Shown piece by piece: positions 22,293 to 34,261 of a DNA stretch of 64,000 nt (positions within the stretch are counted from its first letter, which is position 1; each line of letters starts with the position of its first letter). The position numbers were made by a program, and so were the translations under genes. The notes under the pieces were generated by a model. That model did not search any database and was not told the DNA's origin. It saw only the letters and a list, made by a program, of their open reading frames with translations. The stretch comes from Archegozetes longisetosus. Its lineage: Eukaryota; Arthropoda; Arachnida; Sarcoptiformes; Trhypochthoniidae. The DNA is taken from assembly GCA_018873245.2 (NCBI GenBank), contig JAEMBT020000001.1, positions 14,920,220-14,984,219 of the forward strand, written 5' to 3'.

Positions 22293-22439
22293 CTTTTCGG
22301 TTGTTAAGCATTTTAATATTTTTAAGCTTAATTGTTAAGCATTTAAGTATTTTTTGTTAAATAAGAAATGAAATTGTCTACATCGTAAAACTCATCTGAT
22401 GAGAATAACTGAACATTATGACAGCAAACAGCTATTTTA

Positions 22440-22920
22440 AACTGGAATATGAAAGAATTTTACAACTTTATTATGAATTTTATCTTGCTAATCGTTGAAA
22501 CTCATATTTGATCTGATGGATCCTTGATTTATCAAATATTTAGCTTCTTTCTTCCATGCCATGTTAAAAAGAGGACAGTTTACTCTCTCTTCCTTAGAAA
22601 TCTATAGTAATTTGGAATTTGATATATTTTTATTAATTTTCTGCTATCGTGTGTTCCAAGTCAGCAGCATCGTAATTTCATCACAAAATCTGCCAAGTCT
22701 TTCTGCAATTTTACAAAATGGCATATATAAGTTGTATATAATATTAATAAACTGTCTTTTCAAATCTTTTGTTCAAGCTTTATCTTCAAATGACACAATG
22801 TTCATGGATTTATGTTCTGATAGTAGAAATTTTACACCTTTCATATCGTCGCAGAATTACTGGAACACAATCAATAAACCTTCAATAACGTATTTATTAA
22901 CTATTAATGCGTAAGAATTT
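22440..22920. repeat. ART-associated flank repeat, copy A
   Basis: The block matches about 25110-25510 in the same orientation: TTTTACAACTT..., CTGATGGATCCT, CATGTTAAAAAGA, ACAAAATCTGCCAA..., then GTTCATGGATTTATG and TTTTACACCTTT. Its end also matches 29830-29950. It corresponds to the reversed 5' flank of the ART genes. The weak open frame here (22561-22914) is not conserved in the other copies and I do not call it a gene. Confidence 0.55.
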
Positions 22921-22929
22921 TATCGTTTG

Positions 22930-25100
22930 GTTCGTCACTGATTTGATTATGTGTTAAATGATAAACGACTATTCTTCCAAATGGCTTCTTCTGAATTTGA
23001 GGACGTGGTCTTCATTAGTGGTCTGTACTCGGGGAACAATTAAAGTACTTGCATTTAATATCTGACTTTCAAAGTTGTTTAAGTGGCATCTAAACAACCT
23101 CTTCGATCATCACGAAAACATAGACATATCACACTTTGTCTTACTCAGTCAGAAATAACAATCTTTGATTTCTCTCAAGTATTTTCAGATAATAAAACAA
23201 CAATTATCTATTTTTAATTGAGACGAACTTGTCCCCTAAAAATTTCTCAAAATAAACACCTTAATTACGAATCAGTTCTGAGAGTTAATAACAGCCATAA
23301 CTTAATTCATTACAATAATATAAATAGGCGAACTAGTCCTACAGAAGGTAAATACTTTCTACTTTGATATACGACTCAATACCTCAAAATCATTGTCTCT
23401 TTTCCCAACAAATGCACGGTTTCTAAAGTTATACAGAATGCACTTGGCTATTCAGCCACGACTTTTTCTATATACTTTCGATTCCGTAAAGTATGCAAAA
23501 TACTATTGACCAATTTCCTTTGATAAGAGGAAAGGATCTCCACATTAAAATGAACAGAACTGTCCTTTGGTACCGACGGGAAGCAGGCTGTTGAATCTCT
23601 CACTATTATTGGTATTGTTTGACAGGAATCTAGTAACAAATTCTATTTCAATATCCTAGATGAACCCACACCAACTTAACTACCTGTTATGGCACAAATT
23701 TTCCACCCAGATTCCATCCTATGTACTGATCCCAGAGCCTGGTATCTAGGTCTTTCAATTACGGGGCAGTTCAAAAAATATTGTACAGTTAATCATATAA
23801 TAAATTTCTTCAATCCAGAAAAATGGGAGGTAATACTTAAATAACAGAAAGAGATAACCGTAACACAGAAGACTCTGTCCTTCCTATACAAAGAAATGAC
23901 ACTGAGAACGTTGAAGCTATATTCACTTCTTGTATAGACCATATCTTTACTTTCAACGAAAACTTGATATTTCTAATAGAATCAATTTTGGCGATGGAAG
24001 CATACTTAACAGGAAACTATCAGTTATGAGCATTATATCTCCGGTTTTAACTTCTTTTCTCCGATCTCCGAAGTTGACCTGTGATCGGAGACGTTTTTTC
24101 CGGTCTTGACTGATTAGAAACTGAGAAATTAATATTTAACTATATGACAGTTTGAATTTTGTAAAATGACAATCTATGGTCTTTTGTAAGAAATAGTTTG
24201 TCTTCACTCTTTTAAATCTGAGGCTTGTACAAAAGTGAATTTTCCAATGTCATGTAATGAGTTCTCAGAGTATGTCATTTAAAATAATAGTTCAGATTAA
24301 GCTGCAAAATATAGAACTATATTAAAGCCATCAAAAGTAAGGTGTGAAATCATTGAATATTTTTCGAATAAATAGTTCATTTACCATTTGACAACTTGTG
24401 ATAAACCTAAAAAATATACCTTTAGTAATTAAACTTCGGTTCTCAATCGAAAAAATTATAACACCCGTACTATCAATTTTTCTCAGAGGCTTGGCTATTG
24501 TATATACAGATAATTGTAACCCAAACTTATTCCCGTTCTCTACTAATCAATCTTTATGAAGCCATTCAACAAAAACGAATGTTCGAACTACACTAAAAGC
24601 AAACTAACAGAGAATTAAGCTCACAGGAAGCTTCCGCGTCACATGGAAGCCTCCGAACATATTGCAACACAAACTACTCCAATAAGATAACAGAACTATT
24701 AAGAGCTATCTGATAACAAACAAGCAGAAAATGGCACTTTTTAGGGAAATTGAAGACGATTACGTACTTGCTGACCTAAGGCTCACAGCTTCTCAAAGGT
24801 GCCTTTATAAGGACGACTTCAATGCCTTCAGTATTTAGCAACAGCCAAATTTCTAATTTAACCAATAAATGGTCCTAAAATTTATAAGAATATTTCAATT
24901 CGTACATTTTTTGCCTACATTTACACTCATTTATAGAAATTCTATATAATTATATTTGGCTTGGAAGATAATAGTAATTTTTATATTATAGTAATGACAA
25001 AGTTATCACTTTCTTCTGAATTTGTTTCGAATTCATAGAAGTAAATAGACTTCCTAATCCATCCGACGAGCACAACTCAACAGTGTAAAGACAAACGTCT
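22930..25100. other. Intergenic, no gene recognised
   Basis: About 2.2 kb without a frame, domain or repeat I can support. A short hairpin occurs near 24055-24100 (CTCCGATC...GATCGGAG). Confidence 0.4.
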
Positions 25101-25109
25101 ATCTCTAGA

Positions 25110-26110
25110 ATGAAATGTGAAGGCATTTTACAACTTGATGATTTTTATATAGCATATCTTACCAATCACTGAAACTCATTTTTAATCTGATAGATCCTCA
25201 ACTCATCTTCTTCATGTCATGTTAAAGAGATGACAGTATCTTCTCCCTTCTCAATAATTTGCAATACTTCTAAATCTTCGTATTTTCCAATAATCTCCTA
25301 CTATCATCTAGTTCTACGTTAACAGTATCACAAGTAAATACAATTGTGAGTTCATCAGAGTTACAAAACCTGCCAAATATTTCTGCCATTATACAAAAGA
25401 CAATGTAAATAATATGAATATAAAATAAACTATTTTCTCAGATCCTTTGTTCAAATTTTATCTTAAAATACTTAAGTTTTCATGGATTTGTCCTGATAGC
25501 AAAGATTTCACACCTTTAATAATGTCCTAATCTTAATTGCTCAAACGAAATTCCAAAGCTAATACAAGGGTAGCACGTCAATTCAGCGCGTAAAAATTCA
25601 GCGCATTCGAAAATTTCAGAAAAATTGATAACTTTAAAGAGAAACAGAAATTAAGTTTATTTGAATTAAGGAAAAGATTTTTAAAATAATTACATTTAAT
25701 GAGAATATGATTATAAATAATGAAATATTAATAGTGAAATCAAAATATGTTTACTCAATAATCAAAACATGTATGCGCTATATTTTGTACATTTTTTGGT
25801 AAAAATTTACTTCCTGTGAACACCTAATTGTCCAGAGATCTCTGTTTTTCTTTAAAATGAATTTATAATAAACGTGCGCTGAACTGTCGCAGCGCTGAAT
25901 TGACATGGAACCCTAATATAAGCTATAAGTATTGATTAGGTGTGATTATATCCAAGAAACATTTCTTATGATAAGATAGTAAAGATTTTATTGTAACTAA
26001 AGCATTGAATAATATTTAGGTCAAAAGTATAACTGGTATATGTGACTGTCATTAGATTTAATTCTTTGATTCAATAAATTAAGATTAACAGTAGTATTCA
26101 TGAACTGCAC
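25110..26110. repeat. ART-associated flank repeat, copy B (interrupted by a MITE)
   Basis: About 25110-25560 matches copy A at 22440-22920. The continuation (TATAAGCTATAAGTATTGATTAGG... from about 25916) matches 29960-30050. The two halves are separated by the inserted element at 25568-25912; the uninterrupted copy at 29830-30060 shows the empty site. Confidence 0.55.
25568..25912. mobile_element. MITE, probably Mutator-like (9-bp target duplication)
   Basis: The ends are inverted: GGTAGCACGTCAATTCAGCGC at the left, and the reverse complement of GGTTCCATGTCAATTCAGCG at the right. The flanks are TAATACAAG and TAATATAAG, a 9-bp duplication with one change. The paralogous uninterrupted sequence near 29958 (AAAGCTAATATAAGCTATAAG) is the empty site. 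There is no transposase inside. Confidence 0.7.
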
Positions 26111-26479
26111 TAGAAGCTTAAGTGTGACTTAACTAAATTGCCGGTATGAAATGGGAAACGAGTTTGAGTCTGAAAGGGGATGTCTCAGGATGACAATGAT
26201 ATAGTTAAATTAAAATGACAACAATGTCGTGCGAAAACAGGATGAGAGACAATAAAAAATATGTATATATTATTTTTATAGTTGCTATGAGTATTGCACA
26301 AGGTTGATTTTTGTTTACAAAATTCAATATGCAATTAAAATTAAACGAAACAAAATATTTTAATCGTCTCTTGGCTAAAATGTACATCTAGTTAAGCAGT
26401 TTTAAAATATTATTCAGATGATTATATAAACAATTTTCTTGTGACGGGAAATTAACTTTGAAAAATATAAACATGAATT

Positions 26480-26597
26480 ACACTGTATTGCCCATCGAGT
26501 CTCAAACATTTTAAATGTGAAAATAATAGCTAATATAATATACTTTTATTTTATGAAAAGAAACTTTTGAGGCTCGATGGGCAACAAGTCCATTTTT
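26480..26597. repeat. Short hairpin / nested mini-MITE
   Basis: TTGCCCATCGAGTCTCAAA near 26489 pairs with TTTGAGGCTCGATGGGCAA near 26567-26585, arms of about 30 bp around a 50-bp AT-rich loop. It lies just upstream of the small gene at 26620 and could be a nested element or part of its 5' region. Confidence 0.55.
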
Positions 26598-26619
26598 TTT
26601 CACTTATTTAAAAATATGT

Positions 26620-27079
26620 TTGATCTTAGTAAGAATGTCAGAATTGCATTATATTCGCAGTAAAAATTGTGCTTGCTGTTCTGCAAGATTTGATAGAACT
26701 ATTAGACGTGATATAAGACGTGTCAACCAAAATGATGTAGCGACTTTTAATACAGTGAAACCAATTATTTTGAATAACAAAAGAAAAACTATTGATACTA
26801 ATATAATTAACATTGGTGATTATGTGTGTGGTAGTTGTATACGTTACGCAAAAAGATTTAAAAATGACCATGCTAATCCTATGGATACTGTTACATGGAT
26901 ATGACCCTAGTGAAAGTAGTGATGAAAGTGATGTCAACCAAAGTGCCGGCAATTATGACAGCAGTGATACTACTATTGATAGTGATAATACAATAATTGA
27001 CGAGGATGATCACCAAAATGACCAAGAACATATGACAATATACCCGGATATTTCAGACATTGCATCAACATTTGAATAA
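26620..27079 (+). CDS. Unknown small protein with paired CxxC motifs and acidic tail (one frameshift)
   Basis: I do not recognise this gene. The first frame (26620-26904) has CACC and CGSC pairs about 60 residues apart, like a treble-clef or zinc-ribbon metal site, with a basic region (R-x-I-R-R-D-I-R-R) between. A change of frame near 26890-26905 is needed to continue into a serine/aspartate-rich acidic tail (S-D-E-S-D, D-E-D-D) ending at 27079. Its place between terminal inverted repeats suggests that it is a transposon accessory protein or DNA-binding protein. That is inference; no catalytic motif is visible. Confidence 0.4.
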
Positions 27080-27399
27080 TTACATTAATATTAATCATTT
27101 TGTAACATTTATTACATTTTTAATAGTATTTTTTATGTAATATTGTTCAAACTATAAGGAACTGCATGGATTGTTTAAGTGCTTATAACTTTTTAATTAT
27201 TATATATAATCAAATAATTTTTTCATTATTTAGCATCATTTAGTAAGTATTTTATCTGGTTAAATATATTTTAAAATCGCAACATATTTTGTCATCCTGA
27301 GACATCTCCTTTTAACAATTAAAGCTTAATTTTGCTAAGTTTCTATCGGTTAAATCTAGAGAAAATCTAAATAGAAGATTACAAACTATAAATTTTTGA

Positions 27400-28390
27400 A
27401 AATTCACCTTTAACTTAAGCATTATTTGTGAATGAGGCCGTAAATGTAGAACTTTACTATCAGTACATGGATTTGAAGATTTGAGCCATTAATTGAGAAT
27501 TTGATAGCTTTCAATGGAATGTGTGCATTTAAATATAAAAAAGTAAAAGGATTTGCTAAGGGATTCCAGCCCAATGGTATATGATTGAGTCCCTTCTACG
27601 CTGTGAGTTTTAATTGTAAGTTAGTCTCAAATGAATAAGCCCTCTTACTTTTTTATACTTAACCCTACACTGCATGATTTTTTATTTTTCAATGAAAATT
27701 TAGCATCAGACACTATCGTGAGTATATATTTTGGAAAAATCATTGAAAAAGCTATAATGATAGGATTATGTGAAAAAACTTCTTTGAAATGTGGCTGATC
27801 TTCAACTTGAGTTCTTGTAATTTACTATCACTTTGAGGAAAGGGGCTTTTCATTGATATTATTGATTGTTCTACATACCTTTAACTCAAAAATTATCAAT
27901 TTTTGGCAAAAATATGAAAAATATGTCTAATTTAGAAAATGTTTTAGTTGTTGATATATAGTACCTTGTTGATTTACACAATAAGAAATGATGAATGTCT
28001 ATTTTTCTTGATAACTGTGATATCTATATAAATAACGAAACTATATAATCTTAAACGCTTTGTTGCACATCGGCTGCGATATGTATTATTTCTAGTAAAT
28101 TTCGTCATATTGAGATAATGGACTAAGATCGTAGTGTAGCAGATATGTTACACTATGCGGTGTAAGGTTAAGTACTGATTACACCTAATTAACACTTATT
28201 CCTTATAATAGCAATAGAACTTTGGCCTAAACACCAAAGATTAAAATGTTATAAAAGGTGTGAAATGTCTACTATCCGAACAAAAATACATGAAAACTGT
28301 GACGTTTAAGATAAATCTTGACGATAAAGGGTTTGAAAAGCAGTATATTAATTATATAAACATACATCTTGTGTACTGCACACCGTTTAC
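27400..28390. other. ART1 upstream region with flank-repeat segments
   Basis: About 27420-27680 matches 30070-30300 in the same orientation. About 28190-28390 is the reverse complement of flank repeats such as 29880-29990. The two ART genes on the plus strand therefore share rearranged 5' DNA. No other gene is seen in 27700-28180. Confidence 0.45.
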
Positions 28391-28396
28391 AGTAGA

Positions 28397-29204
28397 ATGT
28401 CAGAAAGATCTGACAGATTTTGTGACTGTGACGAACGACCCGTTGTATTTGTTTCTAATGCCGCTAACTTGGACCCAGATGACAGTAGAAAACTAATAAA
28501 AAAATATGAAACTTCAAAAGTATTAGAAATTCTCAATGAAGAGAAAAAAATTCCATTGTCTTTGACAAGGCATGGAATGAAGCAGCTGCACATTTGAAAA
28601 TCGGACCAAATCTGACTTTCAATGATCAGTAAGATATTCTATATAAAAATCGCAATAAAGTTGTAAAATTCTTCTATATTCCAGTTTAAAGATAGCTGTT
28701 TGTTGTTATACTGTTCAATTGCCCTTATTGAAGAAACGTGAACAGTTTTATTTCGTCTTTAATAAAAGGTGCTTGGAGTTAACAACCGAAAATTGGGATG
28801 TATTCCCATACAAGAGCATGTGGATTATGTTGAGAGAAGCGATGTCAAACGATGAGGTTATGAACTCTCCGACTCCATCGGAATATTCTAAATTATATAG
28901 AGGATTGAGCTTTCACATTCGCGATACTCCTAGAGTAGGGGACTTATTATATTCCAAACAGTTCATTTCAACTTCTACTCATTTGGATGTAGCGAGAAAA
29001 TTTGCTGATGACGATGGTAGAATAACTGAAAATAAAACTATAATTGAAATCTATGGCGAAGTTAGATCAGGAAAGGGTATTGCATCTTATTCAATTTATC
29101 GGAGCGAAGGTGAAGTTTTAATTTCACCTTGGCAAAAGTTTGAAGTTATTAGTGTTGAAACGTCTGAAACTCAACACAAAATTTGTGTTGGGTGTATGGA
29201 TTAA
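28397..29204 (+). CDS. NAD:arginine mono-ADP-ribosyltransferase-like protein (ART1; one -1 break in exon 1)
   Basis: Exon 1 (28397-28628) and exon 2 (28685-29204) are separated by a 56-bp GT-AG intron. Exon 2 encodes the R-S-EXE fold of arginine-specific ADP-ribosyltransferases: LYRGLSF (R), FISTST (S-T-S), and SEGEVLISPWQ (E-G-E, with the catalytic second glutamate). This class transfers ADP-ribose from NAD to protein arginine. There is no signal peptide at the start MSERSDRF, so a cytosolic role is suggested, unlike GPI-anchored vertebrate ARTs. In exon 1 an A-run near 28540-28550 lacks one base, which shifts the frame before the KAWNEAAAHL segment that matches copy 2. The catalytic exon is intact. 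A real gene with an assembly indel and a young pseudogene are both possible. Confidence 0.75.
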
Positions 29205-30340
29205 ATTAAACTGAAAGTCTATTGAAACGTCACCTAAAGGAGATTAGATGAAAGTGTTTCCTATAATCAAGTAACAGCATTAAAATAGTCTTTTGTGGCT
29301 AGTGAGTCGATACAGAGATCGTGATAGACTATGAAATTCGTTTTTATAAGAAATAGCAATTTGAGCATGAAATTTTAATAAAATATCTAATATTTACCTG
29401 TGAATAAAATGAAATAACTTCTAAGCTGATAACACTTTCTATACTATAGCTATATCAAGTGTTGTCTTTGTAAGATTGAATATTTTTGGTGGATCTAACT
29501 CTGTTCAACGATAGCCTATCCACTGACAGTCAATTCACTGATAGTCCGCTCAGCGACAGCTTAACAACTGAAAAAATACTTTTTATTAGTGATCAAATCT
29601 AGCTTCACCTATGAAAAAAACTTAACCTAACCTGTTCTAGTCTAGTTCAATCTAAATCTAATCTAATTAACCTAACTTAAGCTAACATAACATAACGTAA
29701 TAAGACGATTGAAATCAAAATATATGGAAAATCTAACGAATTTTATAAAAGAGACTTGGAGATGGACAGGGTGCGACCCATTTTTGACATTACTATAGAT
29801 AAGTTTGGGATTTTCGAGTAGCTGGAAAAATAAAATAAACTATTTTCTCAAACATTTTGTTCAAGTTTTGCCTTCAAATGCTGTAATGTTCAGAGATGCG
29901 TCCTGATAATAGAAATTTCACACCTTTTATAACATTTTAATCTCAACTTTTCAAGCCAAAGTTCTAAAGCTAATATAAGCTATAAGTATAGGTTAAATGC
30001 GATTATATTCAAGACACAATTCTCACTAGAAGATAGTATAGATTTTATTAAATAAAATATTGAATATAATCTAGGTCTAAGACTAATGCTATAAAAAGTG
30101 GAATTACACTATCAAGACATAAATTTGAAGTTTATGAGTTATTGAGTTAGAATTTGATAACTCTCAACGGAACGCATGCATTCAATTATTTAAAAAAGCA
30201 AAAGGGCTTGTTAAGAGATCCAAACTCAAAGGACTGTGCTTGAGTCACTTCTACACTTTATAGGTTTCAATTGAGTAAGCTCTTTTACTTTTTAAGTCAA
30301 GTATTGATTACACCTAATCTAATACTTGTGGTTTATATTA
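29205..30340. other. Intergenic with ART flank repeats
   Basis: The 3' side of ART1, a stretch rich in AACCTAAC/TCTAATC words (29620-29705), then a long copy of the ART flank repeat (29830-30300) that matches 25400-26050 and 27420-27680. There is no gene. Confidence 0.4.
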
Positions 30341-30348
30341 GCTTTAGA

Positions 30349-30530
30349 TAGGGCTGGGCCGGTGCCAGAAAAAATAGTTACCCATTACTTTACTTATGAG
30401 TAACCGTCAATGAATGAGTAATCGTTAATAAGGGATTACCGAGTATTTCATAAAGTTGGTAGTCAGTAGTCGAGTAGTCAGTAGTTACCCGATTACTAAC
30501 CGACTACTCATGGTAGTTGGCACAGCCCTA
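30349..30530. mobile_element. Short hAT-type MITE with 8-bp target duplication
   Basis: The flanks are the identical 8-mer GCTTTAGA (30341-30348 and 30531-30538). The termini are inverted: TAGGGCTGGGCC against TAGGGCTGTGCC. The uninterrupted relative at about 30886-30905 (ATATTAGCTTTAGAACTATTG) is the empty site. The interior contains short repeated AGTAGTC/GAGTAACC words and no gene. Confidence 0.8.
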
Positions 30531-31067
30531 GCTTTAGAACTATTGCTTAAACAGTTGAGATTGAAATGTTATAAAAGATATGAAGTTTCTACTATATAAG
30601 GACATAAATCCACGAACATTGTAACATTTGAAGATAAAACTTGAACAAGTTTGAAAAGATAATTTAGTAATATTACATGCATACATTCCGTTGGGAGCTA
30701 TCAAATTCTAACTCAATAACTCATAACCTTCAAATTTATATCCTGATAGTGCAAATTCCACACTTTTATAACATTAATCTTAGGCATAAAAATTCCTCAA
30801 TACTTGATTTAATAAAATATATATTGTCTTTTCGTGAGAATTGTTTCTTGAATATAACCACACTTTATCTATTCTTATAGCTTATATTAGCTTTAGAACT
30901 ATTGTTTAAATATTTGAGATTGAAGTGTTATAAAAGATGAGAAATTTCTACTATCAGGACATAAATTCATGAATATTGTGGTATTTGAAAATAAAACTTG
31001 AATAGAAAGTTTAAAAAGATAGTTTGGTTATATTATATATATCTTCTTATATACCACTTTTAGTAGA

Positions 31068-31870
31068 ATGGCAGATAGATTTGACAGATTTTCTGATTTT
31101 AATGAGCATACCACTGCATTTATTGTTGATGTCGCTAATTTGGAATCAAACGATAGAAGAAGATTAACAGAAAAATATGAAAATTCAAAAGTATTACAAA
31201 TTCTAGAGCAAAAGAGAAATAATTATCCTCTCCTTAACGTAGCATGGAAAAAAGCAGTTGAATATTTAATTAACCGAGAAACTATTGGATTAAATAAGAA
31301 TTTCAACGATAAGTAAGATATAATATATAAAAATCGTCATAAAGTTGCAATAACCTTCCATATTCCAGTCTAAAGATAGACTTTTGTTGTTACACTGTCG
31401 AGTTGCTCCAATCGGATGAGTTTTACTATGGTAGACAGTTTTATTTCGTCTTCAATACAAGGTGCTTGAGTCTAATAACGGAAAATTGGGATGAATTTCC
31501 ATACAAGAGCATGTGGATCATGCTAAGGGATGCGATGTCAAATCAATAGATTATTAACTCTCCTAATCCATTCGAATATACTAGTTTCTATAGAGGATTG
31601 AGTTTTCACACTCACGGTATTCCTAGAGTAGGAGATTTACTATATTCTAAAAAGTTCATGCAAACTACTATTTATTTGAAAAAGGCACTGGAATTTGCTG
31701 ATCATCAAGGCACTACAATTGAAATCACTGGTCAGGAAAAGGTATTATAGTTTATTCATATCGTCCGGATGAAGATGAAGTTTTATTTTCTCCTTGGCAA
31801 AATTTTAAAGTTATTAGAGTTGAAACGTTTAAAATCCAACACAGAATTTGTATTGAGTGCGTGGATTAAG
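31068..31870 (+). pseudogene. ART pseudogene, second plus-strand copy
   Basis: Exon 1 (31068-31312) is open and starts MADRFDRFSD, parallel to MSERSDRF of ART1. The intron (31313-31368) is conserved. Exon 2 carries a stop soon after its start (TGA near 31419), another stop near 31548 and a shift near 31740. FYRGLSF is kept, but the S-T-S is changed to Q-T-T. E-D-E survives in the EXE position, followed by SPWQNF. It has been decaying since duplication from the ART1 type. Confidence 0.8.
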
Positions 31871-33630
31871 TTGAACCGAAAGTCTATCGAAAAGTCGCCT
31901 AAAGTAAAGGACGCGTTGTGTTTTAATAGGAAAACCGGCCTAATTTTATGAGTTTCAAAAAATTATAATTATTTTAATTAAAAGTACTTAATTTTTGCCG
32001 ATTTTTGGTGGTAATAAAAGTTCAAAATTCGCACGTGCAAAAACGTGGCCAATTTTCAAAGTTGAAACTTTAAAAAATCATAGAATGAAAAATAATTAAG
32101 ATAAAAAGTAATTAACCACATCGAAAAATCCCAAAAATGATTCTCTACAAATGATTCCTATAAAATATTTCATAAAAATTAATATTTAAAAAGTTATAAA
32201 CGAAAATTCTATTTTTCAAAACTTTTCTCTTTAAAAAAGTTGACCAAAAACTATTGGGTCGTTTATGGTCAGCTCTAATTTTTAGATATGTTAAAGATTA
32301 TTAAATTACTTAATTGATTAGTTAATATCAAAGATGCGCTTGCCTGCGCTGATGGTAAACTAAGGGGTAAAAGTTCATAAATTGACTAAAAAGCGTTTTA
32401 TTGTATTCAGCTTAAAAACAGTAGTAAGATAATCACGTGAATTAATGTGAGTCGAGTGTTTTGCTTGAAATTCGAATTTATTGTCATGATTGTTTATATC
32501 ATTTCAATGGTGAAATTAACTGAAGATATCGAAAAATATTTATACTGATGTTCATATTCATATGTATACTGATCTAACAATGCAACTCAATTAGGGCGGT
32601 TTCACAACCAAAACACAAATGTCCTTTGATGAGAATGTCTCCTATTATCACCCAACAGTATTAAAAACATCTTTTATAGCTAATGCATTGATAGAGAGAT
32701 CGAAACAAATTATGAAATTCATTTTAACAATAAATAGTAATTGGTCATGATATGTAATATAATATCATGATATTTACCTGTGAATAAAATGAAATGACTT
32801 TCAGATTGATAACACTTTCTATTCTGCAATTATATCGTGTTGTCTTTAAAAGATAACTATTTTTGACATTGCTATGAATAAATTTAGGATTTTCGAATAT
32901 TTGGGAAAATGCTTTTTGTCAGAAATTTTGTCTTGAAACCAACTTTTCGTTCCTTATAATTTTTCGGATCAATATTAAATATTTTATTAGGATTTCATGT
33001 TTCAATTATTATTATTCCTTATAAAAACGAATTTAAAATCTGTTTTGATGTCTGCATCCACTCAACAGTATTTTTAAAAGACAAGTTACATAGATTTGTT
33101 ACTAGAATCAGTCGGTGTATCTGTATAGAATCTATAATATTAATCGCCATATTGTTGAGAATAAGCTCAATCGTTCATTGAACAATGATTGAGCTTACTT
33201 TCAAATAAATCTTTTGTTAATTTTGTCACAATCTCACCTTAAAAATAACCTATTAATAACTTTCTAGATGCTTTGAGGATAATTTAAAGAGCCTAAAGTA
33301 TTCATAACTAATAAATACATCAGACATAGTAGATATAGAGAAATTTCTTGTGTTCAGTATTGGGTAAGTGGGGAATATGAGGAAATGAACCAGTTTCTTA
33401 GAATCCTTAGGAATTAGCACATGAAGTATGGTATTTTTGGAATCTACTAAGCAGCCCGAGTTGATTGAGATCACACTCGGGGCCCTAGGACCAAAGGGGA
33501 CTTGTCCTAGATCCATCAAACTTTACAGTCACGTAGCACTCGACAGTCTGATCATAATGACACCTCATACATGACCCTGTGTCTAAATATCAAGGTCCTT
33601 ACAGGGATCAAACAGTAAAAGTGGACCTAA
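31871..33630. other. Intergenic, no gene recognised
   Basis: AT-rich. Part (32620-32880) resembles the DNA downstream of ART1 (29230-29480), so the duplication of the ART unit included about 250 bp of 3' flank. Nothing else is visible. Confidence 0.4.
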
Positions 33631-33631
33631 G

Positions 33632-33836
33632 TCCTCAAGACCTTACCGATCCCAACCAATGTTGAACTTCCTCTTTCAGTTAATATGGCTGGATTTATTG
33701 CCATTATGTGACGTTATAAACTGATTGAAAAATAGTTAACGCGAGTTTGTTCTATGAGAGTAATAAATCCAGCCACATTAACTGAAAGAGGAAGTTTAAT
33801 ATTGGTTGGGATCGGTAAGGTCTTACATATTAAACA
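33632..33836. repeat. Foldback element (about 70-bp arms)
   Basis: GACCTTACCGATCCCAACCA at about 33640 and TTCCTCTTTCAGTTAATATGG are mirrored at 33769-33835 (CCACATTAACTGAAAGAGGA, TGGTTGGGATCGGTAAGGTC). A 60-bp loop separates the arms. It is non-coding. The 33837-34260 stretch after it shows nothing. Confidence 0.6.
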
Positions 33837-34261
33837 ATTTATAAACAATCGATATGTAATCAAAGATCCATTTTAGATCCAGATAAAGCAGGCAAACTTC
33901 TATTCATCAGATCCAATTTTGGTATATTGTGAACATAATATAGACTACAGCTAACCGAATCAATGATCTCTTTAACAACTTCATTTCTCGTTCGGGTAGA
34001 GTCGGGGCGTACAGAAGAAAAGAAAATATTGATCAGATCGAGTCGAAAGTTTTTAACTTGATGTGAAAGTCTACTCTATACTTGCATTCAAAGACATTTG
34101 CAATATTTCCACTTTCAGTTCTTAATTCTTTTTCAAAATATATCCATTGGGAATGAGTATGGATAATAACTTTACTTAAGCAATTATTTATTGGTATATC
34201 CTTAAATGTCTAATAATTTCGATGAAATGTTCTTCAAACTAATTTAAATATTTATTCATTC

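Larger units (their letters stand above)
26173..27318. mobile_element. TIR element carrying an unknown zinc-ribbon-like gene
   Basis: GGGGATGTCTCAGGATGACAA at 26177 is mirrored at 27289-27315 (TTGTCATCCTGAGACATCTCC). The 1.1-kb interior contains one small gene (26620-27079) and a short hairpin (26480-26597). A target-site duplication is not clear, so the superfamily is open. Confidence 0.6.

Noticed and set aside
22561..22914. 117-codon open frame
   Set aside because: Lies in the ART flank repeat and is not open in the related copy at 25110-25510.
28397..29204. ADP-ribosyltransferase as a bacterial toxin gene recently transferred
   Set aside because: It has a conserved spliceosomal intron, a duplicate with the same intron, host-like base composition and the arginine-ART motif set found in animals.
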